Positions 34,138-44,017 of a stretch of 64,000 nt of DNA are shown here, in pieces (positions within the stretch are counted from its first letter, which is position 1; every line of letters starts with the position of its first letter). This DNA comes from Geobacteraceae bacterium (lineage in GTDB: Bacteria; Desulfobacterota; Desulfuromonadia; Geobacterales; Pseudopelobacteraceae), in contig JADKKR010000005.1 in NCBI GenBank assembly GCA_016720395.1, forward strand, positions 124,001 through 188,000, given 5' to 3'. A program made the position numbers and the translations under genes. The notes under the pieces are model-generated. The model was given only the letters and a program-made list of their open reading frames with translations. It searched no databases and was not told where the DNA came from.

Positions 34138-35683
34138 ATGTTGCTTGAATCTATCAATAGCCCCGCGGACCTGAAAACTGTCACCGGAGCAGCTGCCGCT
34201 GCTTGCAGAAGAAGGTGCGCCGGTTTCTGCTGAAAACGGTTTCCAGTACCGGGGGCACCTGGGGCTCAAACCTTGGGACGGTCGAGTTGACGATTGCCCT
34301 GCATTATTGTTTCGACTCCCCAATGACAAGATCATCTGGGACGTGGCACCAGGCTTACACCCACAAGATCCTCACCGGCCGGCGTGACGCGTTTCATACC
34401 CAGCGCCAGTACAAGAAAAAGGAGATGCAGGGTCTGCTCAAAAGCATACCGGCCATCGGTACGGATATCCTGCACTTTGCCCGCAAGGCCGAGAATTCGC
34501 TGAAGGGGTTCCTGACTCCGGGTGCCCTGTTCGAGGCGCTGGGCTTTGACTATCTGGGGCCTCTGGATGGCCACGACCTGCCGCAACTGGTCGAGATCTT
34601 CAACAACATCAACCAGCTGGATGGTCCTTTGCTGGTTCATGTCATGACCACCAAGGGCAAAGGCTACAAGCCTGCTGAAGAGAAACCCGCCAAGTACCAT
34701 GGTGTGGGTGTGTTTGATGTTGCTACCGGCAACGTTGCTTCCAGGCCGCTGCCATGTCCTATACGGATGTCTTCGGCGAGACCATTGTCACGCTGGCCGA
34801 GCAGGACCCCAAGATCGTCGCCATCACCGCCGCCATGCCCGACGGTACGGGCCTCAACACCTTCGCGGGCGTTTTCCCGCAGCGCTTTTTCGATGTCGGC
34901 ATTGCAGAGCAGCACGGCATGACCTTTGCCGCCGGAATGGCTGCCGACGGTTTCCGTCCGGTGGCCGCCATCTACTCTTCCTTCGTCCAGCGGGCCTATG
35001 ACCAGGTTTTCCACGACATCTGCCTGCAGAAACTGCCGGTCACCATCGCCATGGACCGTGGCGGCCTGGTGGGCGACGACGGCCCGACCCATCACGGTGT
35101 CTTCGATATCTCCTACCTGCGCCACCTGCCGGGACTGACCATGATGGCCCCCAAGGATGAGAACGAACTGCGTCACATGCTCAAGACAGCGATCTATTCC
35201 GGTGTCCCCATGGCCCTTCGCTATCCGCGCGGTGCCGGATACGGGGTCGAGATGGATAGCGAAATCCGGGAACTGGAAATCGGACGCGGCGAACTGCTGC
35301 TGGACGGTACTGACCTGTGCATCGTTGCTATCGGCTCCACCGTCTATCCTTCGCTGGAGGCTGCCGCGGCGCTCGGCCGGAAGGGCTTCAGCGTGGGGGT
35401 GGTTAACGCCCGCTTCGTCAAGCCCCTGGATGCAGAGTTGATCAAGTCTGTCGCTGCCAAGACCGGCCGGTTGATCACCGTTGAGGAGAACGCACTGCAG
35501 GGCGGATTCGGCAGTGCTGTTCTGGAAATGATCTACGACAGCGGCCTGCAGGATGTGAAGATCAGGCGACTCGGCATACCTGACCGCTACATCGAGCAGG
35601 GCAGCCAGGCACAGTTGCGCAAGGATGTCGGTATCGACGCCGAAGGGATAGCTGCTGCTGCCGAGGAATTCTTAAAACGATAA
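34138..35683 (+). pseudogene. dxs: 1-deoxy-D-xylulose-5-phosphate synthase, broken
   Basis: Dxs makes DXP from pyruvate and glyceraldehyde 3-phosphate, the entry to the MEP pathway that supplies squalene. The C-terminal half (from about 34754, MSYTDVFGETIVTLAEQDPKI) is intact through DRYIEQGSQ and ends normally. The first 600 bp carries at least six one-base indels in runs (near 34180, 34212, 34250, 34265, 34322, 34348) and another at about 34740. About 0.28 kb is missing between HTQRQY and KEMQGLLKSIP, including the thiamine-diphosphate motif GDGxxTGG. Such damage would abolish activity. See the findings for artefact versus real loss. Confidence 0.9.
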
Positions 35684-35685
35684 GA

Positions 35686-35820
35686 CCAAAGGCGGCCTCT
35701 CACAGAGCTCACGAAGTTCACAGAGAGAACCCCTTGATTTTTTGATTTTCCTGGATGTATTTCTCCGTGCCTCTGTGAGCTTGAGCGAACGCAGTGAGCG
35801 GGTGAGAGCCGGTTTTTTTG
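35686..35820. repeat. GAGCTCAC/CTGTGAG intergenic repeat
   Basis: TCTCACAGAGCTCACGAAG at 35698-35716 and CCTCTGTGAGCTTGAGCGAA near 35769 form inverted arms around an AT-rich middle, closing with GCAGTGAGCGGGTGAGAG. A related block lies at 53330-53475 (CTCACTCGCTCACTTCGTTC, CCGTGAGCTCTGAGCGCTC). Confidence 0.7.
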
Positions 35821-35863
35821 ATGTCCGATACTGCAGTTTTAACTTGAAAGGATGTATGTAACC

Positions 35864-36860
35864 ATGCGTTTCCCGTTTCGTCTCAACTATGACCTGACCA
35901 GATACATCATCAGCAACAAGCTTAACAAGGTGGAGAAGTACCCGCTGGTACTGATGCTCGAACCGACGCACCTCTGTAACCTGGCCTGCTCGGCTGCGGT
36001 CGTATCCGTGAATATGCCGACACCATGCAGGAGATGATGAGCCTCGAGGATTGCCTTAGGTCCGTGGATGAATGTCCGGCTCCGGTGGTCACCATCACCG
36101 GCGGAGAGCCGTTCCTGTACCCGCCCATCTATGATCTGGTCCGTGGGGTGCTCGACCGCGGCAAGCACATCTATTTCTGCACCAACGGCATCCTGCTTGA
36201 AAAGCGCTTGATAACATGACCCCCCATCCCAACTTTACCTTCAACGTCCATATGGACGGTCTTGAGGAGACTCACGACCGGATCCTTGAGCGCAAGGGTG
36301 CTTTCAAGATCGCCCTGGAAGGCATCAAAAAGGCCAAAAAACTCGGCTTCCGGGTCTGCACCAACACCACGATCTTCAATGAAACCGATCTGGTTGAAAT
36401 CGAGATGCTCTTTACGCTTCTGGAAGAAATCGGTGTTGACGGGTTGCTGGTGGCGCCCGGCTTCGGTTACGAGGCGGTCGGTGAGAAGCTGTTCCTGGAG
36501 CGGCGTGATATCGAGAAGAAGTTTGCCGAGGTGTTTGAGATGAGCAAGAAGCACCGCTTTTTCTCGACGCCCATGTATCTCCGCTTCCTGAAAGGCGAGA
36601 AGAAGCTGGAGTGTACCCCCTGGGGCAACCCGACCCGCAACACGGTCGGCTGGAAGGCACCCTGTTACCTGATCACCGATGCCCATTATCCCACCTTCAG
36701 GGAGATGATGGAGAAGACCGAATGGGACAAGTACGGTGTCGGCAGGGATTCGCGTTGTGCCCAGTGCATGATGCACTGTGGTTTCGAGCCGACCGTGGTC
36801 AACGAGATCGGCAAAAGCTGGAAGGATATCTGGGAAATGTTCGTCTGGAACCTGACCTGA
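35864..36860 (+). pseudogene. hpnH: Hopanoid radical SAM enzyme HpnH, frameshifted
   Basis: HpnH adds an adenosyl group to hopene, the first step of side-chain extension. The frame reads LVLMLEPTHLCNLAC, then shifts: restoring one G at about 35990 (TCGGCTGCGG to TCGGGCTGCGG) gives the CNLACSGCGR radical-SAM cluster motif followed by IREYADTMQEMMSLEDCL. A second missing G at about 36209 (AAAAGCGCTT) restores KALDNMTPHPNFTFNVHMDGLEETHDRIL. After that the frame is clean to GKSWKDIWEMFVWNLT. Both changes are single-base losses at G runs. Restored length is about 332 residues, normal for the family. Confidence 0.92.
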
Positions 36861-36899
36861 TGATCCTTTTGTAACAATAACGACTCGATCTGTATGATA

Positions 36900-36932
36900 G
36901 CGTCGCTTCCCCATCAGGGGAGCGGCGCTTTT
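36900..36932. terminator. Bidirectional terminator between hpnH and dinB
   Basis: GCGTCGCTTCCCC pairs imperfectly with GGGGAGCGGCGC around ATCA and is followed by TTTTC on the plus strand. It separates the convergent hpnH and dinB transcripts. Confidence 0.75.
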
Positions 36933-38169
36933 CATTTGACCTCCACGCTCCGTATGCCGCTCGGCCGCCAGGAGGGCGAAATGACTTTGCTGCCCTTATC
37001 CCTGTTTTTCAGCAGGCTGCCGAAGGTCACCGTGAACTCGCCGAAGCGGTCATTGATGCTGTCCATGCTCCGCACCATCTCGTTGTGCCGGCGCTCGTCA
37101 GGAAACAGGGGCAGCTGTTCGGAATGGTACTTGAGGCCCGACAGTTTTACTCCCAGAAGGCGCACAGGCTGTTCAAGTGTTACCGTGTCGAGTATGGCGG
37201 TGGCCGCCCTGTAGATGTCCGCACTGGTGCTGATGTAGCTTTTCAGCGTCTCCTGTTTGCCGAAGCTGGAGAAGAAATCTGCATAGCGCACGTAGAGGCT
37301 CACCGTCCTGCCGCTGACCCCGTATCTCCTTGCCCGTCTGCCCACCATCTCCGAGAGCTGCAGGAGGTAGCGCAGGATCTCCTCACGGGCTGAAATGTCC
37401 CGGGTCAGGGTCATGGAGTGCCCGACGCTCTTGACCTCGTCATCCTCGCCGTGCAGGGTCACGGGGCTGCTGTCGATCCCCAGCCCCATCTCTTTCAGCC
37501 GTCTGCCGATGATGCCGAACCGTCGGGTCAGGCGTGCCTCGTCGCAGCGGCCGAGCTCACCGCAGGTATAGATGCTCATCATGTTCAGGTGCCGCTCCAT
37601 CTTCCGGCCGACCCCGCACAGATCCTTGATCGGAAGGGTTTCCATGATCCGGGCCACATCCTCCTGCCTGATGACCGTCAGGCCGTCCGGCTTGTGCATG
37701 TCCGAGGCCAGCTTTGCCAGGAGCTTGTTGGGGGCGATGCCGATGGAGCAGGTGATGCCGAAGGTGTGCCTGATCCTGGCCTTGAGCAGGTAGGCGATCC
37801 GTTCGGGGGATTCTAGAGGTGGGTAAGTGAAGCGGTGACATCCATGAAGGCCTCGTCGATGGAGAAGACCTCCACCTCGGGGGTGTACTCCTGCATCATC
37901 TCCATGATCCGGCTTGATGTGTGGCAGTACTTGCGGTTGTCGCCGACCACGAAGATCAGTTCCGGGCAGCAGCGCCGGGCCTCCCAGGGGGCCATGCCGG
38001 TCTTGACGCCGAAGGCGCGGGCTTCGTAGGACGAGGTGGTGATGACCGTGCGGTGGCTGCTGCCGACCACGGCGATCGGTTTGCCGCGCAGGGCCGGGTT
38101 GGCCTGCTGCTCCACCGAGGCGAAGAAGGCGTTCATGTCCACGTGCATGATGGTGCGCCTGCCGTCCAT
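36932..38169 (-). pseudogene. dinB: DNA polymerase IV (Y family), frameshifted
   Basis: This translesion polymerase has the catalytic motifs HVDMNAFFASVEQQ at the N-terminus and EVFSIDEAFMDV at about residue 100, then after the break LLKARIRHTFGITCSIGIAPNKLLAKLASD, the helix-hairpin-helix LPIKDLCGVG and a little-finger domain. The N-terminal frame ends at 37813 (SLTHL then a stop), and the next frame resumes at ESPERIAYLL. One base missing near 37816 (CTCTAGAATCC) explains it. Restored length is about 412 residues. It is the last gene of the lexA-orf-dinB cassette, 2 bp from the small gene. Confidence 0.9.
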
Positions 38170-38171
38170 GC

Positions 38172-38417
38172 TCAGGCCGCCTTCTGTTCGTGCAGGGTCC
38201 AGCTCTGGTCGGCAGGGTTGTAGACGATCTCGTAGAGCGCCTCGCCGTCGCTGACCGCGAAGTGCAGCAGCGTGACCCCGCCGACCCGGTCCTGCCAGCG
38301 GTAGGTCGGCTCCTGCAGGGTGTGCTTTTGCCGGTCCAGCTCGAACCAGACCGGCTTGACCGGCCTGCCCGGTTCGAAGATGGCCGCCAGGCGTATCCTC
38401 CTGCCGCTCATGCCCAT
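38172..38417 (-). CDS. Small protein of unknown function in SOS cassette
   Basis: The 81-residue protein (79 if ATG 38411 is the start) has no recognised domain. It is rich in Trp/Tyr and beta-strand-forming residues (VKPVWFELDRQKHTL, TYRWQDRVGG, LYEIVYNPADQSWTLHEQ) and opens with a basic RRIRLAAIFEPG. Its position, tightly packed between lexA and dinB (1 bp and 2 bp gaps), suggests co-regulation by LexA and a role in damage tolerance. That role is inferred from context only. Confidence 0.75.
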   Translation of the reverse strand: MGMSGRRIRLAAIFEPGRPVKPVWFELDRQKHTLQEPTYRWQDRVGGVTLLHFAVSDGEALYEIVYNPADQSWTLHEQKAA

Positions 38418-38418
38418 G

Positions 38419-39031
38419 TTACTCGTAATCCCGGACGGTCTTCAGCAGCCTGCCGACGATGCTGAGGCCGGCCATGCGGTCTCTTTCCACGATAATCGGC
38501 TTCAGTGCGGCATTGGCAGGCTGCAGGCGGACCCGTCCCTCTTCGCGGTAGAAGCGCTTGAGGGTGGCCTCGCCGTCGATCAGGGCCACCACGATCTGGC
38601 CGTTTTCGGCGGTGGACTGGGAGCGGACCAGCGCCAGGTCGCCGTCCCGGATGCCGGCCTCGATCATGCTGTCCCCGGCCACGCGCAGGTAGAAACAGTC
38701 GGCGCCCCTGGTCCAGGCCGGGTCGGTGGCGCAGTAACCGAGGATGTCCTCAAGCGCCTCTTCCGGGCCGACCGGCGCGGACCCGTCCCAGGACCGGCAG
38801 CATAACCGGCCGGGGAGGTCGGTTAGCCAGGGTGATGCCGCGGGAGCTTCCCGGTTGGCAGATGATGTGCCCCTTTCTTTCCAGGGCACGGATGTGTTTG
38901 AGGATGCCGAGCTGGCTCCTGAGCCCCAGGCTGAGCATCAGCTCGCGATGGGAGGGGGGGAAACCGTGGCGCTGGATGTGCTCTGAGATAAGCCCGAGTA
39001 CCTGCTGTTGTCGTGCGGTAAGTGGTTCCAT
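38419..39031 (-). pseudogene. lexA: LexA repressor, frameshifted
   Basis: LexA represses SOS genes and self-cleaves when RecA is activated. The N-terminal winged helix is clear (LTARQQQVLGLISEHIQRHGFPPSHREL, GILKHIRALERKGHI), as is the peptidase domain with Ser in VAGDSMIEAGI and Lys in GEATLKRFYRE. Between them, at about 38776-38790, the frame shifts after VLGRVRAG; the second frame resumes at PVGPEEALEDIL. A one-base insertion, or loss of one copy of a GCGCCGGT repeat, would explain it and both lie at the Ala-Gly cleavage site. ATG 39031 is preferred to ATG 39043, which lies inside the operator palindrome. Confidence 0.88.
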
Positions 39032-39035
39032 TGCC

Positions 39036-39077
39036 GTCACCATGATAGGTATTTATTTGAATACCTATCATGGTGAC
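39036..39077. promoter_or_regulatory. LexA-box-like 18-bp-arm palindrome
   Basis: GTCACCATGATAGGTATT (39036-39053), a 6-bp spacer TATTTG, then the exact complement (39060-39077). Its core GGTATTTATTTGAATACC (39048-39065) matches 18-bp GGT...G...ACC spacing of the LexA box reported for Geobacter sulfurreducens (GGTTN2CN4GN3ACC) except at two positions. It lies 4-5 bp upstream of the lexA ATG at 39031 and overlaps the likely promoter, as expected for autorepression. Confidence 0.75.
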
Positions 39078-39125
39078 GGTGAGTCTGTCAAGAGGTAATG
39101 TGAGGCTGCGACAGGGCGGGACGGT

Positions 39126-40520
39126 TCAGCAGTATTCTTCCTTCCTGATGCCGTACTTCTTGATTTTGCGATAGATGGTGGCCATGTTCATGTCGGCCTC
39201 GCGGGCGGCATGTTCCACATTGCCATGATGCTTTTTCAGCAGGCTTTTCAGCAGGTCGGATTCGAACCTGTCCAGGGCTGCATTGAAGGTGCATTCCCCG
39301 GAATCTGCGGGATCGGGCGTCAGGGTCGTGCCGGTGACGGCAGCGACCTCGATGAACTGGTCCAGCGTTTCCCGGCAGATGAAGTCCTCTCCCACCATGG
39401 CCATACAGGCTTCGATCACGTTTTTGAGCTGGCGGATATTGCCCGGCCAGTCGAAGTCGCACAGGGCCTGCATGGCCTCTTTGTCGAACCCCTTGACGGT
39501 GGTGCCGAACTTCTGGTTCTGCAGGTGGATGAAGTGAGCCGCCAGGAGCGGGATGTCGTCTCTCCGTTCCCGTAGGGAAGGCAGGTGGATGTTGACCACG
39601 TTCAGGCGGTAGTAGAGATCCTCGCGGAAGGTCCCGTTCTTGACCGCCTGTTTCAGGTCGGAGTTGGTGGCCGAGAGGACCCGCACGTCAACCCGTGTCG
39701 GCGAGGTGTCCCCCAGGCGGTTGAATTCCTTTTCCTGCAGGAAGCGGAGCAGCGTCTTCTGGACATTCATGGGCAGGTTGCCGACCTCGTCCAGAAAGAG
39801 CGTGCCTCCGTCTGCCGCTTCCAGAAGCCCCTGCCGGTTTTCCTTTGCGCCGGTGAAGGCCCCTTTTTTATAACCGAACAACTCGCTTTCCAGCAGGGTC
39901 TCGGGCAGGGCACCGCAGTTGATGGCGATGAATTTTCGCTCGTGGCGCGGTGAGTTATAGTGGATGGCCTGGGCGATCAACTCTTTGCCGGAACCGGATT
40001 CACCGGTGATCAGGACGGATGTGTCACGCACGGCGACCTTTTCCACTTTCCCGAGGATGTTTTTCAGGTCGCCCGATGCGCCGATGATGTTGTCGAAACA
40101 GAACTTGCCTTCCAGTTCCTTGCGAAGCTCGCGATTTTCCTCAAGCAGTTCTGACTGCTGCAGGGCATTCTTGACGCGGTAGATCAACTCCTCCGGTTCG
40201 AAGGGCTTGGTCAGCATGTCGTAGGCCCCCTTGCGCAGGGCCTGGATCGACATGTCCACCGTGGCGTAGGCGGTGATCATGATCACCGGGGTGTCCTTCG
40301 AACGTTCTTTTATGCTCTGCAGGACCTCCAGTCCGCTCATGCCGGGCATCTTGATGTCGGTGATGACCAGGTCCCAGGCGCCGGGTTGAAACTCCTCCAC
40401 AGCCTTGCGGGGCAACGTGTAGGCCTTGGCCAGATAGCCGTTGTCCAGCAGGATCTGCTCCATCATGCGGCAGAGCCCCTCCTCGTTGTCTATCAGCAGG
40501 ATGCGTTTTTTTTCTGACAT
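39126..40520 (-). CDS. NtrC-family sigma-54 response regulator
   Basis: The 464-residue protein has a receiver (phospho-Asp in LVITDIKMPGMSG, Lys in DMLTKPFEP), an AAA+ domain with Walker A GESGSGKEL, canonical GAFTGA, Walker B GTLFLDEVGN and Arg-finger FREDLYYRLNVV, and a FIS-type C-terminus (NVEHAAREADMNMATIYRKIKKYG). It would activate sigma-54 promoters when phosphorylated. The downstream partner is the kinase at 40521-42046, immediately upstream with no gap. Confidence 0.95.
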   Translation of the reverse strand: MSEKKRILLIDNEEGLCRMMEQILLDNGYLAKAYTLPRKAVEEFQPGAWDLVITDIKMPGMSGLEVLQSIKERSKDTPVIMITAYATVDMSIQALRKGAYDMLTKPFEPEELIYRVKNALQQSELLEENRELRKELEGKFCFDNIIGASGDLKNILGKVEKVAVRDTSVLITGESGSGKELIAQAIHYNSPRHERKFIAINCGALPETLLESELFGYKKGAFTGAKENRQGLLEAADGGTLFLDEVGNLPMNVQKTLLRFLQEKEFNRLGDTSPTRVDVRVLSATNSDLKQAVKNGTFREDLYYRLNVVNIHLPSLRERRDDIPLLAAHFIHLQNQKFGTTVKGFDKEAMQALCDFDWPGNIRQLKNVIEACMAMVGEDFICRETLDQFIEVAAVTGTTLTPDPADSGECTFNAALDRFESDLLKSLLKKHHGNVEHAAREADMNMATIYRKIKKYGIRKEEYC

Positions 40521-42046
40521 CTACAGCTCCTCGTGTTCAATGGGCAGGGTCACCCGCACGGTGGTGCCCTGGCCCGGTGCGCTCTCTATCGCGATCTCAC
40601 CGTGGTGCTGCTCAATGATCTGGCGGGTGATTGCAAGGCCAAGGCCGGTACCGCGCTCCCTGGTCGTGTAGAACGGCTCGAATATCTTTTCGATGCTCTC
40701 CTGCGGGATGCCGCAGCCGGTGTCGATGAAGGATACCTCGACCCGCCCCCCCTCGACCGTTTCCGTCCGTATGATCAGACGCCCGCCGTCCGGCATGGCA
40801 CCCCCGGCGTTGAGAATCAGGTTGATGGCCACCTGGCGCATCTGGTCGCCATCCAGCATCACGTGGGGAAGGCCGGGAGTGAAATCGGTATCGATGATGA
40901 CGTTGCGCATGTCGGTGTGATTGGCTGCAAAATCAGCAATCTGTGCCAGCAGCTGGTTCAGGTCAATCAGTTCCAGCGACGGCCGCGGTGTTCGCGCGTA
41001 GCTGAGCAGATCCTGGACGATTTTTTTGCAGCGCTTGCTCTCGCGTTTGATTTCATGGATGTAGCGGTAGTTCGGGTCGTCTTCGGTCATCTTCCCTTCG
41101 AGGTAGCCGGCATAGCCGAGAATAACCCCCAGGGGATTGTTGATCTCGTGGGCGACCCCCGAAGAGAGTACACCCAGGAGGCCATCTTACCCTGCTGCGC
41201 CAGGGAGGCCTCCATATCCTTGTTGTGGCGTATGATATCCGTCATGCGGTTGAAGGCGTCCGCCATCTCAGCCAGTTCGTCCTGCCCTTCAACGGCCATC
41301 CGCTCTTCCAGGTTGCCCCGCTTGACCCGTCGGATAACCTCGATCATGTGCGTGATGGGAAGGGTCAGGAGGGTGGAGGCCTTGATAACCAGAACTGTTG
41401 CCACCGTACCGACCACGAGGATCAGCAGCACCATGCTGAAAATGATGTGTTCCTTGATCTTGTTGGCTTCGCGGTAGAACTCGTCCTCGTAGGAGCCGAC
41501 GGCAACGATCCAGTCCCATGGCTCGAAATATTCGTAGTGAACGATCTTCATCCGCGGATTCTGGCTGCCGATGTTTTTCCAGGGATAACGGATCCAGCCG
41601 TTCTTTTTCTCGCACATCTCCCTGATAAACGGGAAACCGCTGGAGTCCCGGGCATCGATGACATTGGTTCCCTCGGCATCCGGGTGGAGGGTGAGGGTGC
41701 CCGTGCTGTCCATGCAGAAGATATAGCCGGTGTCGCCGACCTTCTTGCTCTTGATTTTTTTCTTCAGTGCGTCAAAAGCCTTTGAACTCCGCTCTTCATC
41801 CGCAGAAACCGTGCTGTGGTTCGTATCGTCAAGAAAATGCCGGTGGTGGGTGTCGAGCAGGTCAATGGTGAAGGAAACCATATGCTGAAGATCATCCTTG
41901 CTGGTCTGGGTTACACCCAGATAAGCCTGCCGATTGGCTATATAGCCGATCATCGCGGCGACTATGAATATCGGTATGATGACAAGCGGCAGCACCAGTG
42001 ACAGCAGTTTCCAGCGTAACTTGAGTTTATTGAGAAAAGACGTCAC
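40521..42046 (-). pseudogene. Cache-domain sensor histidine kinase, frameshifted
   Basis: The N-terminal part has a transmembrane helix (LPLVIIPIFIVAAMIGYI), an extracytoplasmic single-Cache sensor (VGDTGYIFCMDSTGTLTLHPDAEG, WKNIGSQNPRMKIVHYEYFEPWDWIVAVGSYEDEF), a second helix and a HAMP domain (RRVKRGNLEERMAVEGQDELAEMADAFNRM). The frame breaks at 41187 (GCCTCCTGGGT where GCCTCCCTGGGT is expected). Restoring one C gives SLGVLSSGVAHEINNPLGVILGYAG with the phospho-His, then HATPase_c with GGAMPDGGRLII and GTGLGLAITRQII. About 508 residues when restored. GTG 42046 is the start. It partners with the regulator at 39126. Confidence 0.9.
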
Positions 42047-42212
42047 CCGGCCCCCATGATGTATACATTCACGTTTTCAATGATATACCCGAACAGCATG
42101 CGTAAAGCAAGCAGGTATGGCTGGAGAAAGGTCGCTGACTGTGGTATGTTTCCACAGATGACGCGGCGGGGCGACCCGTCCCGTGTATACCTGTGCTGAA
42201 TGAGAGGCTGCC

Positions 42213-43154
42213 GTGACATTACCCCGCACTGCCAGAAACATGAACGCCATGCTTGATGCCCTTTCGCGCGAGTACCTGCAGGGCAAGGAAGAGGTGCTGC
42301 GCCTTTCGGTGATCGCCCTGTTGACCGGAGGCCACATCCTGATCGAGGATCTCCCGGGTCTGGGCAAGACCACCATCGCCCTGGCCCTTGCTGCCAGCAC
42401 CGGGCTCAGTTTCGGCCGGGTTCAGTGCACCAGTGACCTGCTTCCCTCCGATATCACCGGGCTTTCGGTGTTCAACCGCGAGGACGGCAGCTTTGTTTTT
42501 ACGCCGGGACCGATCTTCAGCAACATCGTCCTGCTGGACGAGATAAACCGGGCCATGCCGCGTACCCAGAGTGCCATGCTCGAGGCCATGGAGGAGCGGC
42601 GTGTCACGGTTGAGGGTGTCACCCATCACCTGCCTGATCCGTTCATGGTCTTTGCCACCCAGAATCCTTCCGATCAGAGCGGCACCTTCCTGCTGCCCGA
42701 ATCCCAGCTTGACCGTTTCCTGATCTGCACGAGCATCGGTTATCCGGCCGAAGCCCTGGAGAAGGGCATCATCTCCGGTGGCGGCATACGTGAGCGGATT
42801 GCCGACATCCCCGCCATTGTCGGGGGGGAGGAAATCCGTGAGGCCAGGCGCTCCGTGTCGGAGGTGTATCTCTCGGATGCGCTGGTCGGTTACATCTATG
42901 CACTCGTTGCAGCCACCCGCAGCCACGCCATGATCCAGACCGGGCTTTCCACGCGTGCGGCCATCAACCTGGCACAGGCCGCCAGAGCGGCAGCATTTCT
43001 GGAAGGCCGTGATTTTGTCGCGCCTGAGGATGTCAAAAGTATTGCCGCAGCGGTCTGTGCCCACCGCCTGGTCATGAGGCCGGAACATGAGACCACCCAC
43101 AGGGGGGAACTGCTACGCACACTCATCAGCGACATAGCACTGCCTTTGGTCTGA
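42213..43154 (+). CDS. MoxR-family AAA+ ATPase
   Basis: The 313-residue protein has Walker A DLPGLGKTTIALALA, Walker B VLLDEINRAMPRTQSAMLEAMEERRVTV, sensor 1 FATQNPSDQSGTFLLPESQLDRF and a C-terminal lid domain. MoxR ATPases act as chaperone-like remodelers, often activating partner proteins encoded nearby. It heads a three-gene set with a DUF58 protein and a transglutaminase-like protein, a very common arrangement with unknown substrate. Confidence 0.95.
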   Translation: MTLPRTARNMNAMLDALSREYLQGKEEVLRLSVIALLTGGHILIEDLPGLGKTTIALALAASTGLSFGRVQCTSDLLPSDITGLSVFNREDGSFVFTPGPIFSNIVLLDEINRAMPRTQSAMLEAMEERRVTVEGVTHHLPDPFMVFATQNPSDQSGTFLLPESQLDRFLICTSIGYPAEALEKGIISGGGIRERIADIPAIVGGEEIREARRSVSEVYLSDALVGYIYALVAATRSHAMIQTGLSTRAAINLAQAARAAAFLEGRDFVAPEDVKSIAAAVCAHRLVMRPEHETTHRGELLRTLISDIALPLV

Positions 43155-43186
43155 AGATCAGCAAAGCCGGGGCCCTGTACATCGCC

Positions 43187-44017
43187 ATGACGCTTCTGCT
43201 GGGGTTCGCCGCCGTCAATACCGGCAATAACCTGCTGTTTCTGGTCGTATCAGGTCTGCTTGCGTTCATGTCGGTCACCGGACTGGCCGGGATGATCAAT
43301 CTGAAAGGCCTTACCCCTGAACTGCTGCCGCCGGCCGAGATCTTTGCCGGCACAGTCACCCCGTTCCGGCTCCGTCTCCATAATCAAAAACAGCGGCTGC
43401 CCTCATTCCTGATCCGTGTCGAGTGCGAGAACGGCCAGGGTGTGACGCTGCCTGTCGTGTCTCATGCCTCTGCCGTCGAAACCGCCGTGCAGATGTTATT
43501 TCCCCGGCGAGGATTCGCACGTATCGGCACAATCAGGATCAGTTCACCCTTCCCGGTCAATTTCTTCAACCGCTTCTGGTCATTCAGCATACAGGATGAG
43601 TTCCTCGTGTATCCCCGCCTGATGCAGGGGACTGCGGTCGGCGACGGACCGGAGACGCGCCGGATCGGCAGCGATACGAGGCGGGATCGCGGCCAGGATG
43701 GTGAACTGGAGCGGATAGCCGGCTATTCGGGTAATGAACCTCTGCGGATGATCCACTGGAAGCTTTCGGCGCGGGTCGATGAGCTGCTGGTCAAGGAGTT
43801 CGGCCGCCAATCCGCTCCTCCGCTGGTTATCGATCCTGACAGACTCTCCGGAAACTCTCTGGAGGAGCGTGTTTCCCAGGCGGCCTGGCTGGTGCGTCGC
43901 AAGGTCCATGAGCGACCGGTGGGGTTGTGTCTGGCCGGCCGGACAATCCCTCCCGCGTCCGGTCGAATCCATGGCGCCCTGCTGTTGAAAGAGCTGGCAC
44001 TCTATGGCCTCACTTAG
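43187..44017 (+). CDS. DUF58 (von Willebrand-like) protein
   Basis: The 276-residue protein has two N-terminal transmembrane segments (about 1-40) and the DUF58 core with the signature SGNEPLRMIHWKLSARVDELLVKEFGRQ. ATG 43187 is annotated, but the in-frame sequence continues upstream to a CTG at 43151 (LKISKAGALYIA) that would complete the first helix, so the true start may be non-ATG. It overlaps the transglutaminase gene by 14 bp. Confidence 0.85.
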   Translation: MTLLLGFAAVNTGNNLLFLVVSGLLAFMSVTGLAGMINLKGLTPELLPPAEIFAGTVTPFRLRLHNQKQRLPSFLIRVECENGQGVTLPVVSHASAVETAVQMLFPRRGFARIGTIRISSPFPVNFFNRFWSFSIQDEFLVYPRLMQGTAVGDGPETRRIGSDTRRDRGQDGELERIAGYSGNEPLRMIHWKLSARVDELLVKEFGRQSAPPLVIDPDRLSGNSLEERVSQAAWLVRRKVHERPVGLCLAGRTIPPASGRIHGALLLKELALYGLT

